Part shown: positions 32,728 through 41,652 of the stretch, piece after piece
Numbering within the stretch: position 1 is the stretch's first letter
Layout of the letters: every line of letters starts with the position of its first letter
DNA from: Bacteroidales bacterium
Lineage (GTDB): Bacteria; Bacteroidota; Bacteroidia; Bacteroidales; Bacteroidaceae
NCBI GenBank assembly: GCA_015060865.1
Contig: SUXS01000007.1
Span: 91,681 to 155,680 of the forward strand
Reading direction: 5' to 3'
DNA length: 64,000 bases
Position numbers and translations under genes: made by a program
Notes under the pieces: generated by a model
Told to the model about the DNA's origin: nothing
Database searches by the model: none
What the model saw: the letters and a program-made list of their open reading frames with translations, nothing else

Positions 32728-35498
32728 TCTTGTTTACTGGAATCGTACACAATAAACTCTCCATCGCGCGTGAACCCTTCGGCCCGTACATGCAAACGTT
32801 TAGTACGGGCGTTGTTGTGGAATGATACCGTCACTCGACCACGGTGATCCGTTTCCAACTTCGGATTCCAATAAAGAGTACGACGGTAGTCTGCGGTATC
32901 AGGCAAGGCACATTCCGAATAATCCGGATTATAGAACTCATGTGTCTGACTATAACCTTCAAGATAAGTATGCCGCACTCCATTATTTGGCAAATAAGGA
33001 GGGCGTTCTGGAAATGTTCCAACCTCACAGTGCTCTATTATCAGATAATTAGCAGGAAGTGAGGTTGGGGCTCTGTCATTGTAATCAAGTGCTCGTGCTA
33101 ACAAATTTGAATAGACCTTCACCTTTTTAGGCATAACGTAAGGAACATGATAAGCTCCACGATATTGGGCAAATACAGAATCGGCTTTTACACAAGCTTC
33201 ATCGCCACTCTGCATTCTCGTCAATGAGTAGGACAAATATGGAAAGTTCAGATAATAGTGCCTATGCTTTGTTAGAGTGTCATTAGTCAAAAAGTAGTTC
33301 TGACAGGGAATCCCCCTATCAATTATCCAAGTCCATTCTTTCTCGTAATCAATGACCAACTCTGGACGTTTGCTGTAGATACCGTCTTCTAATATCGAGT
33401 GATATTCAATCTTCTTGGGATAGGAAATACACGAAGTGTCTGTTCCAATTGGTAGAATTGACGTAGAAGTTTCATAATAGCTATAGCGCTGTGGTTGCGG
33501 GGAAAACGAACGGTTTATAACAATTTGACTGTTCCACAGACGATTCTCTGTGGATTTCGATACATCGGTCAGACTAATTGTCAGAGGGACTCTACCATAG
33601 AATGATTTATCTAACTCTACAGAATAATTAGCTGCAGAGTCACAAAGTATAGTTTTATCCATTAGTGTCCCGTTTTCCCCTAATGATATTCTTACCGCAA
33701 GGTTGGGAATCCTAGGATAGGCATCCGACATGTGGGTTCTTACATACTTTTCGTATACCTCTCCGATAACATATCCATCGATACCTAAATGTTTCTCAGG
33801 AGCATATTGCGGGGTATATGGCTCGCTCCCTGCCATTGTATGCCATTCATATCGTCGCCAACGCCATCCTTGCACAAGCATCAGTAAATCTATCTCATTG
33901 GCCATATCTTGCTTGGAGTCATGCATAAAGTAGGAATCCACATCTTCTATAAATCCTTTCAGTTCGGATGATAGCAACAATTCACTCCAGATGCTTCTTG
34001 TGTCATAACTCTTGGACAGGTCAGTTGCATCGGTTACCGATATCGAAAGAAAATTTTCTTGTCTCCTTTTTCTTTTATCTCCAACCTGTATGTCTAAAGA
34101 AACCTTCTCGTATGGTAATACACTGTTTGGGAAGTTTGTTATGGTTGCACTGACTATATCATTATGCGGAGTAACCCAAAAAAGGCGATCAGCCAGCACC
34201 TCTCCACGCTTGTTATACAATGTAAACTGGTTTACACCACCATTGAGTTGGGATGAAGGGATATTTATGGAAGCTTGGGTGCCAGGAGCAACCGTCAGCA
34301 CATCATGTCCCATAAGGGCACCGCGGCACTGTAAAGTCCACCCAATCTGCTCTAGAACGTTATTGGGAGACGCCTTCACAATCACCGAAACGTCAGTACC
34401 CGTATCTACAGGAGGAGTCAATGCTATAACATACCCTTGTCGCTCAATATAAGGCAAAGCCTGTCGATAAACCTTGTCCTTATACTTAACACATGCAAAA
34501 TATGGTTTTTCTCTACTTGACTGCAAGGAAATTATTCCCCGACCTCGAGAAGTAGTGGCAAATGTAGTAATAATATTCCCATTGATATCTTCAATGTGTC
34601 CTTTGATATTCTGCTTGCGATGCCACTGGTCTTCCACCTCGAAAGCTATAACAGACTCCACACCATCAATAAGCATGCCTCCCTCAGGATAAAAAGATAT
34701 CTGTAGACGATCGGGACGTTGTTGGGGATCAAGCTCCTTAGGTTTAGCCAGCCTTGGATGCAGAGGATACTCCTCCATAACCTGTTCATAGGCACCAGGC
34801 ATTATAGGCTTCATATAAACGGGGAAGACACGAGAAAAGACACATTCATTGATTCTATTGAATGTAAACTTCTTTTTATCATCTCTATTGGATCTCCTAT
34901 ATCCCTGACGGCGGAAGACGTTCAAAGTATCATTGTCATTATACACAACAGGACGATACACGGTCGACACTGTTGGAGAGGGTATAAAAAATGCACCAGT
35001 TCCATTGGATATAGGATAAAACACCTCAGTAGGCTCAACATATGTCATAGGTCTGGTATATCCCAATGATAACAAGTAGCTCTCACCGAAGTTTAGCATA
35101 TTACGTGTATATGCCCTTATTTCATAAAATCCTGTCCTATAGTCATCTTTTAAGATAAACTCCCCGTGGCACATCCCATCTTGTATTTCCAGTTTCTTGC
35201 AATCAATTTCTGCTCCAAAATCATTGAGCAACTCTACATAGAGCACCCCACTCGTATGAGTGGGATGCAAGGTAGTAGCATCCATCACATATGCCTTGAA
35301 CCAGATGGTGTCGCCGATGTAGTAGCTGCGGTTGTCCATGTGGAGATAAACCTTCTCCTGAGGATGCTTACGGCTGAAGTCCGCGATATTGCGGACATAC
35401 TGTTGAAGGCCTGTATAGATAGCATCCTCACCTGCCGTTTGGGCCAACACCCACTGACAGGTAAGGACAAGGGATAGATATAGCAGAACTCTTTTCAT
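32724..35498 (-). CDS. Exported MG2-domain (alpha-2-macroglobulin-like) protein, second paralog
   Basis: 924 residues with a signal peptide (MKRVLLYLSLVLTCQWVLAQ). Residues about 40-140 form an MG2-like domain (EKVYLHMDNRSYYIGDTIWF, then FYEIRAYTRNML). The rest is beta-rich, with FYPEGGMLIDGVESVIAFE, LMLVQGWRWRRYEW and the C-terminal block TLYWNPKLETDHRGRVTV. I see no thioester motif, so it is not a classical macroglobulin trap. It is paralogous to the gene 32 bases upstream, with nearly identical DNA at both ends and a diverged, AT-rich middle. Function unknown; an outer-surface assembly or binding role is inference. Confidence 0.65.
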   Translation of the reverse strand: MKRVLLYLSLVLTCQWVLAQTAGEDAIYTGLQQYVRNIADFSRKHPQEKVYLHMDNRSYYIGDTIWFKAYVMDATTLHPTHTSGVLYVELLNDFGAEIDCKKLEIQDGMCHGEFILKDDYRTGFYEIRAYTRNMLNFGESYLLSLGYTRPMTYVEPTEVFYPISNGTGAFFIPSPTVSTVYRPVVYNDNDTLNVFRRQGYRRSNRDDKKKFTFNRINECVFSRVFPVYMKPIMPGAYEQVMEEYPLHPRLAKPKELDPQQRPDRLQISFYPEGGMLIDGVESVIAFEVEDQWHRKQNIKGHIEDINGNIITTFATTSRGRGIISLQSSREKPYFACVKYKDKVYRQALPYIERQGYVIALTPPVDTGTDVSVIVKASPNNVLEQIGWTLQCRGALMGHDVLTVAPGTQASINIPSSQLNGGVNQFTLYNKRGEVLADRLFWVTPHNDIVSATITNFPNSVLPYEKVSLDIQVGDKRKRRQENFLSISVTDATDLSKSYDTRSIWSELLLSSELKGFIEDVDSYFMHDSKQDMANEIDLLMLVQGWRWRRYEWHTMAGSEPYTPQYAPEKHLGIDGYVIGEVYEKYVRTHMSDAYPRIPNLAVRISLGENGTLMDKTILCDSAANYSVELDKSFYGRVPLTISLTDVSKSTENRLWNSQIVINRSFSPQPQRYSYYETSTSILPIGTDTSCISYPKKIEYHSILEDGIYSKRPELVIDYEKEWTWIIDRGIPCQNYFLTNDTLTKHRHYYLNFPYLSYSLTRMQSGDEACVKADSVFAQYRGAYHVPYVMPKKVKVYSNLLARALDYNDRAPTSLPANYLIIEHCEVGTFPERPPYLPNNGVRHTYLEGYSQTHEFYNPDYSECALPDTADYRRTLYWNPKLETDHRGRVTVSFHNNARTKRLHVRAEGFTRDGEFIVYDSSKQE
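32748..32822 (-). repeat. 3' block shared with the paralogous MG2 gene
   Basis: 75 bases matching 35552-35626 with 3 mismatches; encodes the C-terminal NNARTKRLHVRAEGFTRDGE region. Confidence 0.85.
35221..35365 (-). repeat. 5' block shared with the paralogous MG2 gene
   Basis: 145 bases matching 38028-38172 with a single mismatch; encodes the core of the MG2 domain. Flanking DNA diverges abruptly on both sides. Confidence 0.9.
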
Positions 35499-35530
35499 AT
35501 TGTATTGCAGTTACGGATAAGGGATATAGG

Positions 35531-38281
35531 CTATTCTTTCTCTGAATCCAGCACAATAAACTCTCCATCGCGCGTGAACCCTTCGGCCCGTACATGCAAG
35601 CGTTTGGTACGGGCATTGTTGTGGAAGGTCACCGAGGCGCGGCCCAGGTGGTCGGTCCACACGTCGGGGTCCCAGTAGAGGGTACGGCGATAGTCTGTAG
35701 AATCGGGAAGGGCATACTCGGAATAGTCAGGGCTATAGAACTCGTGCACACGGCTATACCCCTCGTAGTAGGTATGGCGGGTGCCATGCTTAGAGAGATA
35801 TGGGGCATGTAGCGGGCTTTCTGAACGTTTATGATGTTCTACAACAAGATAGTAGTGTGGGCGATGAACCGTTTGAGGATCAAAATCAGCTCTCTCACGT
35901 GCCAGAAGATTGGAGTACAACCTTATAGTCTTGGGCATTATATATACTTGACGGCTTTTCTCACGGCGATATTCTACATAAACAGAATCATCCTTCACTG
36001 TAGCGCATACAATAGGATTTCCTAAATTATGTATTGAATATGTTAGCGAAGGGAAATTCATATAATACTCCGAATCCAAATAGGGACCTATTATAAGCAT
36101 ACCATTCCCCCAGGGAGTGCCACGGTCAAGAATGAAATTCCACTCTTTCGTATAATCTATAGTCAATTCGGGACGTTCGTAAAATACCTCGCTTCGCTGC
36201 TTGAAACGTTTCTTGACGGTCACCTCACTTAGGGTTCTTTCTTTATCCCATTCCACAGCCATCTTCTCCTTCAGAATCTCGTACGATGGTGGAGTTTGCT
36301 GATAATAGCTATACGGAGAGGGTTTGGGCGAGAAGGCCCGGCCAATGATGATTTGGCTGTTCCTTAACCTGCCATGGCGTCTAAATCCTTTTCTGTACCG
36401 AATGCCTGAAGTATCTCGCAAGGTAATGGTCATAGGAGTTTCTCCATAGAATACTTCGTCAAAAGCTACAGAATAGTTGGCCAATGAATCAACGTTGGTT
36501 GTTTTGTCGATGTGAATCTCGTCAGACTGTAAAGTAACATTCAGCTTGAGATTAGGAATACGGTCGTAAGTATACGGTGAAAGTAGATTTCCTCGGCGTG
36601 TCACATCTTCAGATATTATATATCCATCTATACCAAGTCCTTTCTCTGGAGTATATTTGTATTCAAAAGGAGTTATTCCTGCCATTTCATACCACTCGTA
36701 TCGACGCCATCCTTGTACAAGCATAAGCAAGTCAATATCAGCAGCCATAGCACTGTCTGACGAATGATTAAAATAGGAATCCACGTCATCTATAAATCCC
36801 TTGAGATCAGAAGAAAGAAGCAATTCACTGCGTATATCCCCAGTATCGTAAGTATCATTGTCATGTTCGGCAGCATCAGTTATCGAGAGAGAGAATAGGC
36901 CTTGCACAAACCAGTCGTTTGAATTGGATGTCTGAAAATTGAGCGTTATTCTTTCGAATGGAGATATACTGTCAGGCATATTGGAAAGATGTAATCTTGA
37001 CACCCTGTGAGGAGTAACAAAAAATAGCCGGTCAGCCAATACCTTCCCACCAGCATTGAAAAGCGTAAGTTGATTGACTCCTGTATGGAGCTTGTCTGAA
37101 GCTATATTTATCCGGCGGGAGCCTCCTTGCCCTACACATAAAGTGTCAAAGGCAGTAAGAGCTCCCCTACATTGCAGGGTCCAGCCAATGGGTTCTTCCA
37201 GATTGTCGGGAGAGGATTTAACTGTCATAGCCACAGAATCGTGCTCTTTAATAGGTGGAAATACCTGAAGTACATATCCTAAGGAATCGGCTTTCGGGAG
37301 TGCGAAAGCATAATCTTTTCCCTTGAACGTCACATGAGCAGTATATTTCTCTCCATGTAGAGGAGTCAACTCAAATGTTCCACGCCCACGGCTATGCGTG
37401 ACAATATCTTGGATTTTTTCGCCGTTTGCATCTGAAATATACCCGCAAATGTTTTGATGAGCCCCCCATTGGTCTACAGCTTCAAAAGCGACACGGCTTT
37501 GCACCATCTCTACCAGAACTCCTCCCTCTGGATAGAATTTAAGTGTAAGGTTGTTGGGGCGGAATTCCGAATCTGTTTCTTTTGGATAAGCAAGTCGGGT
37601 GTGCATAGGGTAAAATTCCATATCTTTCGTGTATTTCCCCAAAGTTTCAGGTTTTACATATACGGGAAACACTCGCGAGAAGATGCACATATTAGGATCA
37701 GGAGCTACTTGGCTGCGCATCTTGATTCTCTCGTCCTCACTTAATGAAGGAAATGCGGAAAAAATGGTCGAAGTATACATATGGTGATGTTCCATACCTC
37801 TTGCATCTCCACTAGGATACATCTCCACATGGAGAGGACCCTCCAGCTCCGAACATGAAAAAGGCGCATAGGAAATCTTACTCAAATCATTCCCAAAATT
37901 CAGCATATAGCGTGTGTAGGCACGTATTTCATAATAACCAGTGCGATATGCTTCCCTTAAGGAGAACTCTCCATGGCACATGCCATTCTGCAGCTTAAGT
38001 TTCTTCTGATCCACTTTTGCGCCATATTCATTGAGCAACTCCACATAGAGCACCCCACTCGTATGAGTGGGATGCAAGGTAGTAGCATCCATCACATATG
38101 CCTTGAACCAGATGGTGTCGCCGATGTAGTAGCTGCGGTTGTCCATGTGGAGATAAACCTTCTCCTGAGGATAAGTATTATTAAAAATAGAGAGATTACA
38201 AGCATAATCCTCTATATTAACATTTGCCGACAAATAATTAGAATAGAAAACCAACGTTAACAACAGAAATACGGTCCTCAT
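35531..38281 (-). CDS. Exported MG2-domain (alpha-2-macroglobulin-like) protein, first paralog
   Basis: 916 residues, signal peptide MRTVFLLLTLVFYSNYLSA. Same layout as the downstream paralog: MG2-like domain at about 35-135, FYPEGGVLVEMVQSRVAFE, LMLVQGWRRYEWYEMAG and the C-terminal TLYWDPDVWTDHLGRASV. The two proteins align along their length, but the middle is only moderately similar. It is the first gene of the operon; an IS3 remnant ends about 160 bases upstream, so the native promoter may have been altered. No catalytic motif is visible. Confidence 0.65.
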   Translation of the reverse strand: MRTVFLLLTLVFYSNYLSANVNIEDYACNLSIFNNTYPQEKVYLHMDNRSYYIGDTIWFKAYVMDATTLHPTHTSGVLYVELLNEYGAKVDQKKLKLQNGMCHGEFSLREAYRTGYYEIRAYTRYMLNFGNDLSKISYAPFSCSELEGPLHVEMYPSGDARGMEHHHMYTSTIFSAFPSLSEDERIKMRSQVAPDPNMCIFSRVFPVYVKPETLGKYTKDMEFYPMHTRLAYPKETDSEFRPNNLTLKFYPEGGVLVEMVQSRVAFEAVDQWGAHQNICGYISDANGEKIQDIVTHSRGRGTFELTPLHGEKYTAHVTFKGKDYAFALPKADSLGYVLQVFPPIKEHDSVAMTVKSSPDNLEEPIGWTLQCRGALTAFDTLCVGQGGSRRINIASDKLHTGVNQLTLFNAGGKVLADRLFFVTPHRVSRLHLSNMPDSISPFERITLNFQTSNSNDWFVQGLFSLSITDAAEHDNDTYDTGDIRSELLLSSDLKGFIDDVDSYFNHSSDSAMAADIDLLMLVQGWRRYEWYEMAGITPFEYKYTPEKGLGIDGYIISEDVTRRGNLLSPYTYDRIPNLKLNVTLQSDEIHIDKTTNVDSLANYSVAFDEVFYGETPMTITLRDTSGIRYRKGFRRHGRLRNSQIIIGRAFSPKPSPYSYYQQTPPSYEILKEKMAVEWDKERTLSEVTVKKRFKQRSEVFYERPELTIDYTKEWNFILDRGTPWGNGMLIIGPYLDSEYYMNFPSLTYSIHNLGNPIVCATVKDDSVYVEYRREKSRQVYIMPKTIRLYSNLLARERADFDPQTVHRPHYYLVVEHHKRSESPLHAPYLSKHGTRHTYYEGYSRVHEFYSPDYSEYALPDSTDYRRTLYWDPDVWTDHLGRASVTFHNNARTKRLHVRAEGFTRDGEFIVLDSEKE

Positions 38282-38441
38282 CTTTTATTATATTATTTCA
38301 ACTCAAATACCTTCCCTTTATTACTTGCAATTACAATGAAAGATCCATGCCCTCCGCTAATGGTATTAACTTCACCGGCTAATATAGTAAATTTATACAA
38401 ACAAAAACAATCAACTTCAACATACCCTAATTTATCATCAG
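38282..38441. other. Spacer upstream of MG2 operon
   Basis: 160 bases, AT-rich, no gene. It must contain the operon promoter unless the IS end supplies it; I see no consensus -7 box here. Confidence 0.4.
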
Positions 38442-39400
38442 TGTAGTTTCCTGATTTAGGTTGTCAGTTTAGAGGTTAATCCCTATAACAGGTTTACACG
38501 ATTTGGTCTTATTCCTATACTAGGTTGACTGGTTAGTTTTTTAATCCTATAAATACTTTACAATCGATTGTTTTAATGTTGTTGTATCCGTGCTTGTCGG
38601 TTGTAAGGCGTAGCCTGGAAACCGACAAGCACTTCGGCTGCAAAGATAGGTATAATCTTTTACTTCTTACCTATATCCGTGCCTGTTTTATTGCTTGTTC
38701 CCTTCTGCTGTTCCACACTTTCTTGATTTCCCCCTCACATTCTGCCGCCTGCTTGGGAGTCATCATGTTGATACTCATATGAGGTCTGTGGTTGTTGTAG
38801 AAGTCCACAGCCATCCTCACAGCCTTCTTGACCTCTGCGATAGAGGTGAAGGTCATGCCTTTGAACAGTTCGTTCTTTATCGTGCTGTTGATGCGTTCAG
38901 CCATGGCATTCTCCTTCGGGTCACCGCTCTCGGTCATACTCACGGAAATCCCGTTCTTGCTTAGCATCCCTACATAGGCGTAGGATGCATACTGGCATCC
39001 GCGGTCAGAGTGGTGTATGAGACCTTCCGTGCCTTCGGGTAGATGTTTCAAGCCCATCCGTAAGGCCTCCAACGGATATTTGGCCTCCAAGGTCTCTTCC
39101 ACACTATAGCCGATAATCTCCTTCGTGTAGGCATCCTGGAGCAACGAGAGGTAGCAGAAAGAATACTCCTCCATATTGTTTGGATTTGGATAAATAGGGA
39201 TATAGGTAATGTCGCTCACCCACAGCCGGTTCTTGGCATCAGGGATATAGTCCTTCACCAGATTGGGGAAAGTGGGGAGTCCGTGCGTGGAGTCCGTAGT
39301 GCGCGGTATATGCAAGCCCCAGAGCACGAAGTTTTCCACCGCGTTTTCCACCGTCAAGGAGCAAATCGCAGCCACAAATACCCAGCACTGCAATTCAAAT
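38442..39400 (-). mobile_element. IS3-family remnant (right end and 3' part of transposase)
   Basis: The transposase fragment plus about 230 bases of 3' non-coding DNA ending in TGTAGTTTCCTGATTTAGG, which resembles an IS3-type terminal repeat. The non-coding part holds three degenerate units of about 31 bases, each around CCTATA (38482, 38514, 38545). It also holds a perfect 13-base stem (GTGCTTGTCGGTT at 38590-38602 with 38620-38632). The left end and first ORF are missing, so it should be immobile on its own. Confidence 0.7.
38671..39393 (-). pseudogene. Truncated IS3 transposase (OrfB, rve integrase domain)
   Basis: About 240 residues. From TTDSTHGLPTFPNLVKDYIP onward it is a typical IS3 OrfB catalytic core with the acidic triad: Asp in WVSDITYIP, Asp in HHSDRGCQY and Glu in ENAMAERINSTIKNE. 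The first 30 residues are not family-like, and the helix-turn-helix part and OrfA are absent, so the 5' part was lost. The catalytic core itself looks intact. Confidence 0.85.
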
Positions 39401-39448
39401 ATTCGGGTATGTTTTATAACATGTTTGCCCTCATTTTCGCTTTTTTGT

Positions 39449-39479
39449 TTTGCGTCTTGATAAGGAATGGCTACCTTTG
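39449..39479 (+). promoter_or_regulatory. Promoter upstream of the leucine-rich repeat gene
   Basis: TTTG (39449-39452), 19-base spacer, TACCTTTG (39472-39479): a perfect consensus match. It would give a leader of about 130 bases containing the hairpin at 39504-39587. Confidence 0.7.
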
Positions 39480-39503
39480 CAGAGTTGAAAACGTTTTACT
39501 TGA

Positions 39504-39587
39504 ACACTGATGACACAGATTTTAAAAATGAGAATGGAGAATAAAATAAGGGTCTGTGGCAATCCGCAAAATCCGTGTCATCCGTGT
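39504..39587. repeat. CACAGATT-type palindromic repeat in leader
   Basis: 20-base arms (39504-39523 and 39568-39587) pair with two mismatches that would be G-U in RNA. It resembles the repeats around the GxxExxY gene at 2047 and 2519 in its CACAGATT/AATCCGTG arms but has a different middle. Confidence 0.75.
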
Positions 39588-39613
39588 GCCATTAAAAATC
39601 ATAAATCACAAAT

Positions 39614-40441
39614 ATGAAAAAACATCTACTACTGCTCTTCGCCGCACTGCTGCCCCTCGTGGCCAGTGCAGAGAAAGTCGAGATCGACGGCATCTGGTAT
39701 AACCTCGTATCCAAGGCCAAGCAGGCCGAGGTGACAAGTTCTGGTGGCACCAAGTACTCCGGCTCCATCACCATCCCCGCCACCGTTACCTATGATGGTG
39801 TAGCGTATAGTGTGACGAGCATTGGAGAGCGTGCTTTCAGTAATTGCCGCAGCCTCACCGCCATCACCCTCCCCGAGAGCGTGACGAGTATTGGAGAATG
39901 GGCTTTCTATTATTGCAGCAGCCTCACCGCCATCACCCTCCCCGAGGGCGTGACGAGCATTGGAGACTATGCTTTCTATGATTGCCGCAGCCTCACCTCC
40001 ATCACTATCCCCGAGGGCGTGACGAGCATTGGAGACTATGCTTTCTATGATTGCCGCAGCCTCACCACCATCACCCTCCCCGAGAGCGTGACGAGCATTG
40101 AATTCTGTGCTTTCGAGGGTTGCAGCAGCCTCACCGATGTGTACTGCCATGCCGTGACGGTGCCCTCGACAGATATCGATGCCTTCTACAGCTCCAATAT
40201 CGGACAGGGCACCCTGCATGTGCCTGCCAGCGCGATAAACAGCTATAAGGCCACTGCTCCGTGGAGAAGCTTCGGCACCATCGTATGCCTCACCGACGAG
40301 GAGACGGGCGTGGAGCAATTCACAATTGACAATGCACAAATGACAATTTACGACCTCCACGGCCGCCGCGTAGCCACCCCCACGAAGGACGGCATATACA
40401 TCGTGGACGGCAAGAAGGTGATGGTGAAGATAGGCATGTAA
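39614..40441 (+). CDS. BspA-type leucine-rich repeat protein, exported
   Basis: 275 residues: signal peptide (MKKHLLLLFAALLPLVASA), a short N-terminal region, then five 23-residue LRR_5 units (about 67-181, VTSIGDYAFYDCRSLTTITL type), a capping segment and the C-terminal tail IYDLHGRRV with IYIVDGKKVMV. BspA-like proteins often bind host or bacterial surfaces. The units are 69 bases each and nearly identical at 39950 and 40019, so unit number may vary. The linker before the tail is encoded by an intergenic-type CAATTCACAATTGAC repeat. Its binding partner is unknown. Confidence 0.88.
   Translation: MKKHLLLLFAALLPLVASAEKVEIDGIWYNLVSKAKQAEVTSSGGTKYSGSITIPATVTYDGVAYSVTSIGERAFSNCRSLTAITLPESVTSIGEWAFYYCSSLTAITLPEGVTSIGDYAFYDCRSLTSITIPEGVTSIGDYAFYDCRSLTTITLPESVTSIEFCAFEGCSSLTDVYCHAVTVPSTDIDAFYSSNIGQGTLHVPASAINSYKATAPWRSFGTIVCLTDEETGVEQFTIDNAQMTIYDLHGRRVATPTKDGIYIVDGKKVMVKIGM
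39812..40156 (+). repeat. Five tandem 69-base LRR units
   Basis: Units start at 39812, 39881, 39950, 40019 and 40088, each opening with GTGACGAG. Units 3 and 4 are almost identical. Confidence 0.9.
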
Positions 40442-40464
40442 CCGTCCTCTCCATCACTCACTAT

Positions 40465-40508
40465 AGCACATCACGGGAGCACCCACACGGGCGCTCCCGT
40501 GTGCTTTA
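40465..40508 (+). terminator. Terminator after the LRR gene
   Basis: AGCACATCACGGGAGC pairs with GCTCCCGTGTGCT across a 12-base loop, followed by TTTAT. Confidence 0.8.
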
Positions 40509-41077
40509 TCTGGCTGATAGCATAGACGGGGCGGAGTAAAGTTTTTTGCAAGGGTAGTCAGTAGTCGGTAGTCAATTTATATACGCTCTGTCCCCCGATG
40601 CGCGAAAATAGTGTGTAGTAAAAACTCTTATTTTTGTATTAGATATACTACGTATATATAATACTTAAATAAGCCCCTATTATAGGGGCTCATTCAAAGG
40701 TGATACAGCGCGGGGTATCTGACTACTGACTACTTCCTCGCGTGGCGCTAAATCTCCACTTCGTTTCGGCTCCTTCAGTGCCGATAAACCGGCAGCCGTC
40801 GCAAGCGACGCTCATCTCGCGTCGCCATAATGCGCGTATGTTTTGAGTTGTGAGTTGTGAGTCATGAGTTGTGAGTTTAACGCCGCAGGCGCGGCCGATG
40901 ATGGCCGCAGGCACTCGGCGCGGTGCCCATAGGTGCGGCGCAGCGGCGCCAAAAGTGCGAAAATCGAAATATATTTTTTCTCGCTCATCCTCAGCGCATT
41001 GCGCACTATTATTTCTCATTATCTCTCATTATCTCTCACCCCATCTCGCCCTTGCAGTACCTTTGCAATGTCATTAG
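40509..41077. repeat. Repeat-rich spacer without genes
   Basis: Contains a 13-base perfect inverted repeat (GTAGTCAGTAGTC at 40554-40566 with 40721-40733) and a palindrome AGCCCCTATTATAGGGGCT (40672-40690). It also contains GAGTTGTGAGTTGTGAGTCA-type (40851-40876) and TCTCATTATCTCTCATTATC-type (41013-41038) reiterations. A -7-like TACCTTTG at 41058-41065 points toward the palindrome at 41078. Open frames here look like shadows. Confidence 0.7.
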
Positions 41078-41154
41078 ATGACAAGCGAGTTTCGGCTGCT
41101 CTCGCTGAGCATGAAAGCTAGCATTCATGCGCTCGTTTGCACAAAACTTGTCAT
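41078..41154 (+). repeat. Interspersed palindrome family, copy 2
   Basis: Outer arms ATGACAAG (41078-41085) and CTTGTCAT (41147-41154) enclose the flank CGGCTGCTCTCGCTGAG, an inner stem CATGAA/TTCATG around AGCTAGC, and CGCTCGTTTGCACAA. The flanks match copy 1 at 29467; the inner stem differs. Confidence 0.8.
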
Positions 41155-41640
41155 GCAATTAGGAATTAGGAATTAGGAGTTGCGCAGCCTATGACTAACA
41201 CCAGTCCTGATGCAAGCGTAGAAGTAAAACAAAGAACAAAATTATTTGCTCAGTCAACCGAGGTGGCCAACTCAGTCAACGGGCAAAATTAGTGACTAAG
41301 AAAACTCTAAACACTAAACTCTAAACACTAAACTCTAAACTAAAAACTATGGCAATTCCCTTATCTAGGATAAAGCAAGAAACGCATTCCTTACCCGAGG
41401 ATTTCTCCCCTCGGATGGCGCAAATTTAGTGCAAAATTTCGATTATGCGAAGACAATGTAATTGATTATTCTTTATCCCAAGTGTAGCGTATCCCCTCAG
41501 CGCGTAATACCAAAAGCAATCATTGACGGATGACCAGTGGAGATTCATGTTTGGAAAGCAAGGAAAGGGGAAAAGGGGGCTTCGCCCATTGTCAAAAGAT
41601 TTTTTCAGAACCCGCTCTTCGCTTTTCAACGATTATTCCG
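41155..41640. other. Spacer with short tandem reiterations
   Basis: No gene. TAGGAATTAGGAATTAGGAG near 41160 and CACTAAACTCTAAACACTAA-type repeats near 41300-41345. The long N-terminal extension of the following U32 frame lies here and is not taken as coding. Confidence 0.6.
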
Positions 41641-41648
41641 TACTTTTG
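41641..41648 (+). promoter_or_regulatory. -7 box 4 bases before the U32 start codon
   Basis: TACTTTTG with TTCG (41618-41621) 19 bases upstream. Transcription would start at about the ATG at 41653, predicting a leaderless mRNA or use of the later ATG at 41677. Confidence 0.6.
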
Positions 41649-41652
41649 CATT

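Noticed and set aside
40723..41019. 98-residue minus-strand frame in the LRR-U32 spacer
   Set aside because: It runs through simple reiterations (GAGTTGTGAGTT type) and GC-rich spacer repeats; composition is repeat-derived and no start signal is present.
41530..41652. 41-codon extension of the U32 gene
   Set aside because: Lies upstream of the predicted transcription start and does not resemble family N-termini.
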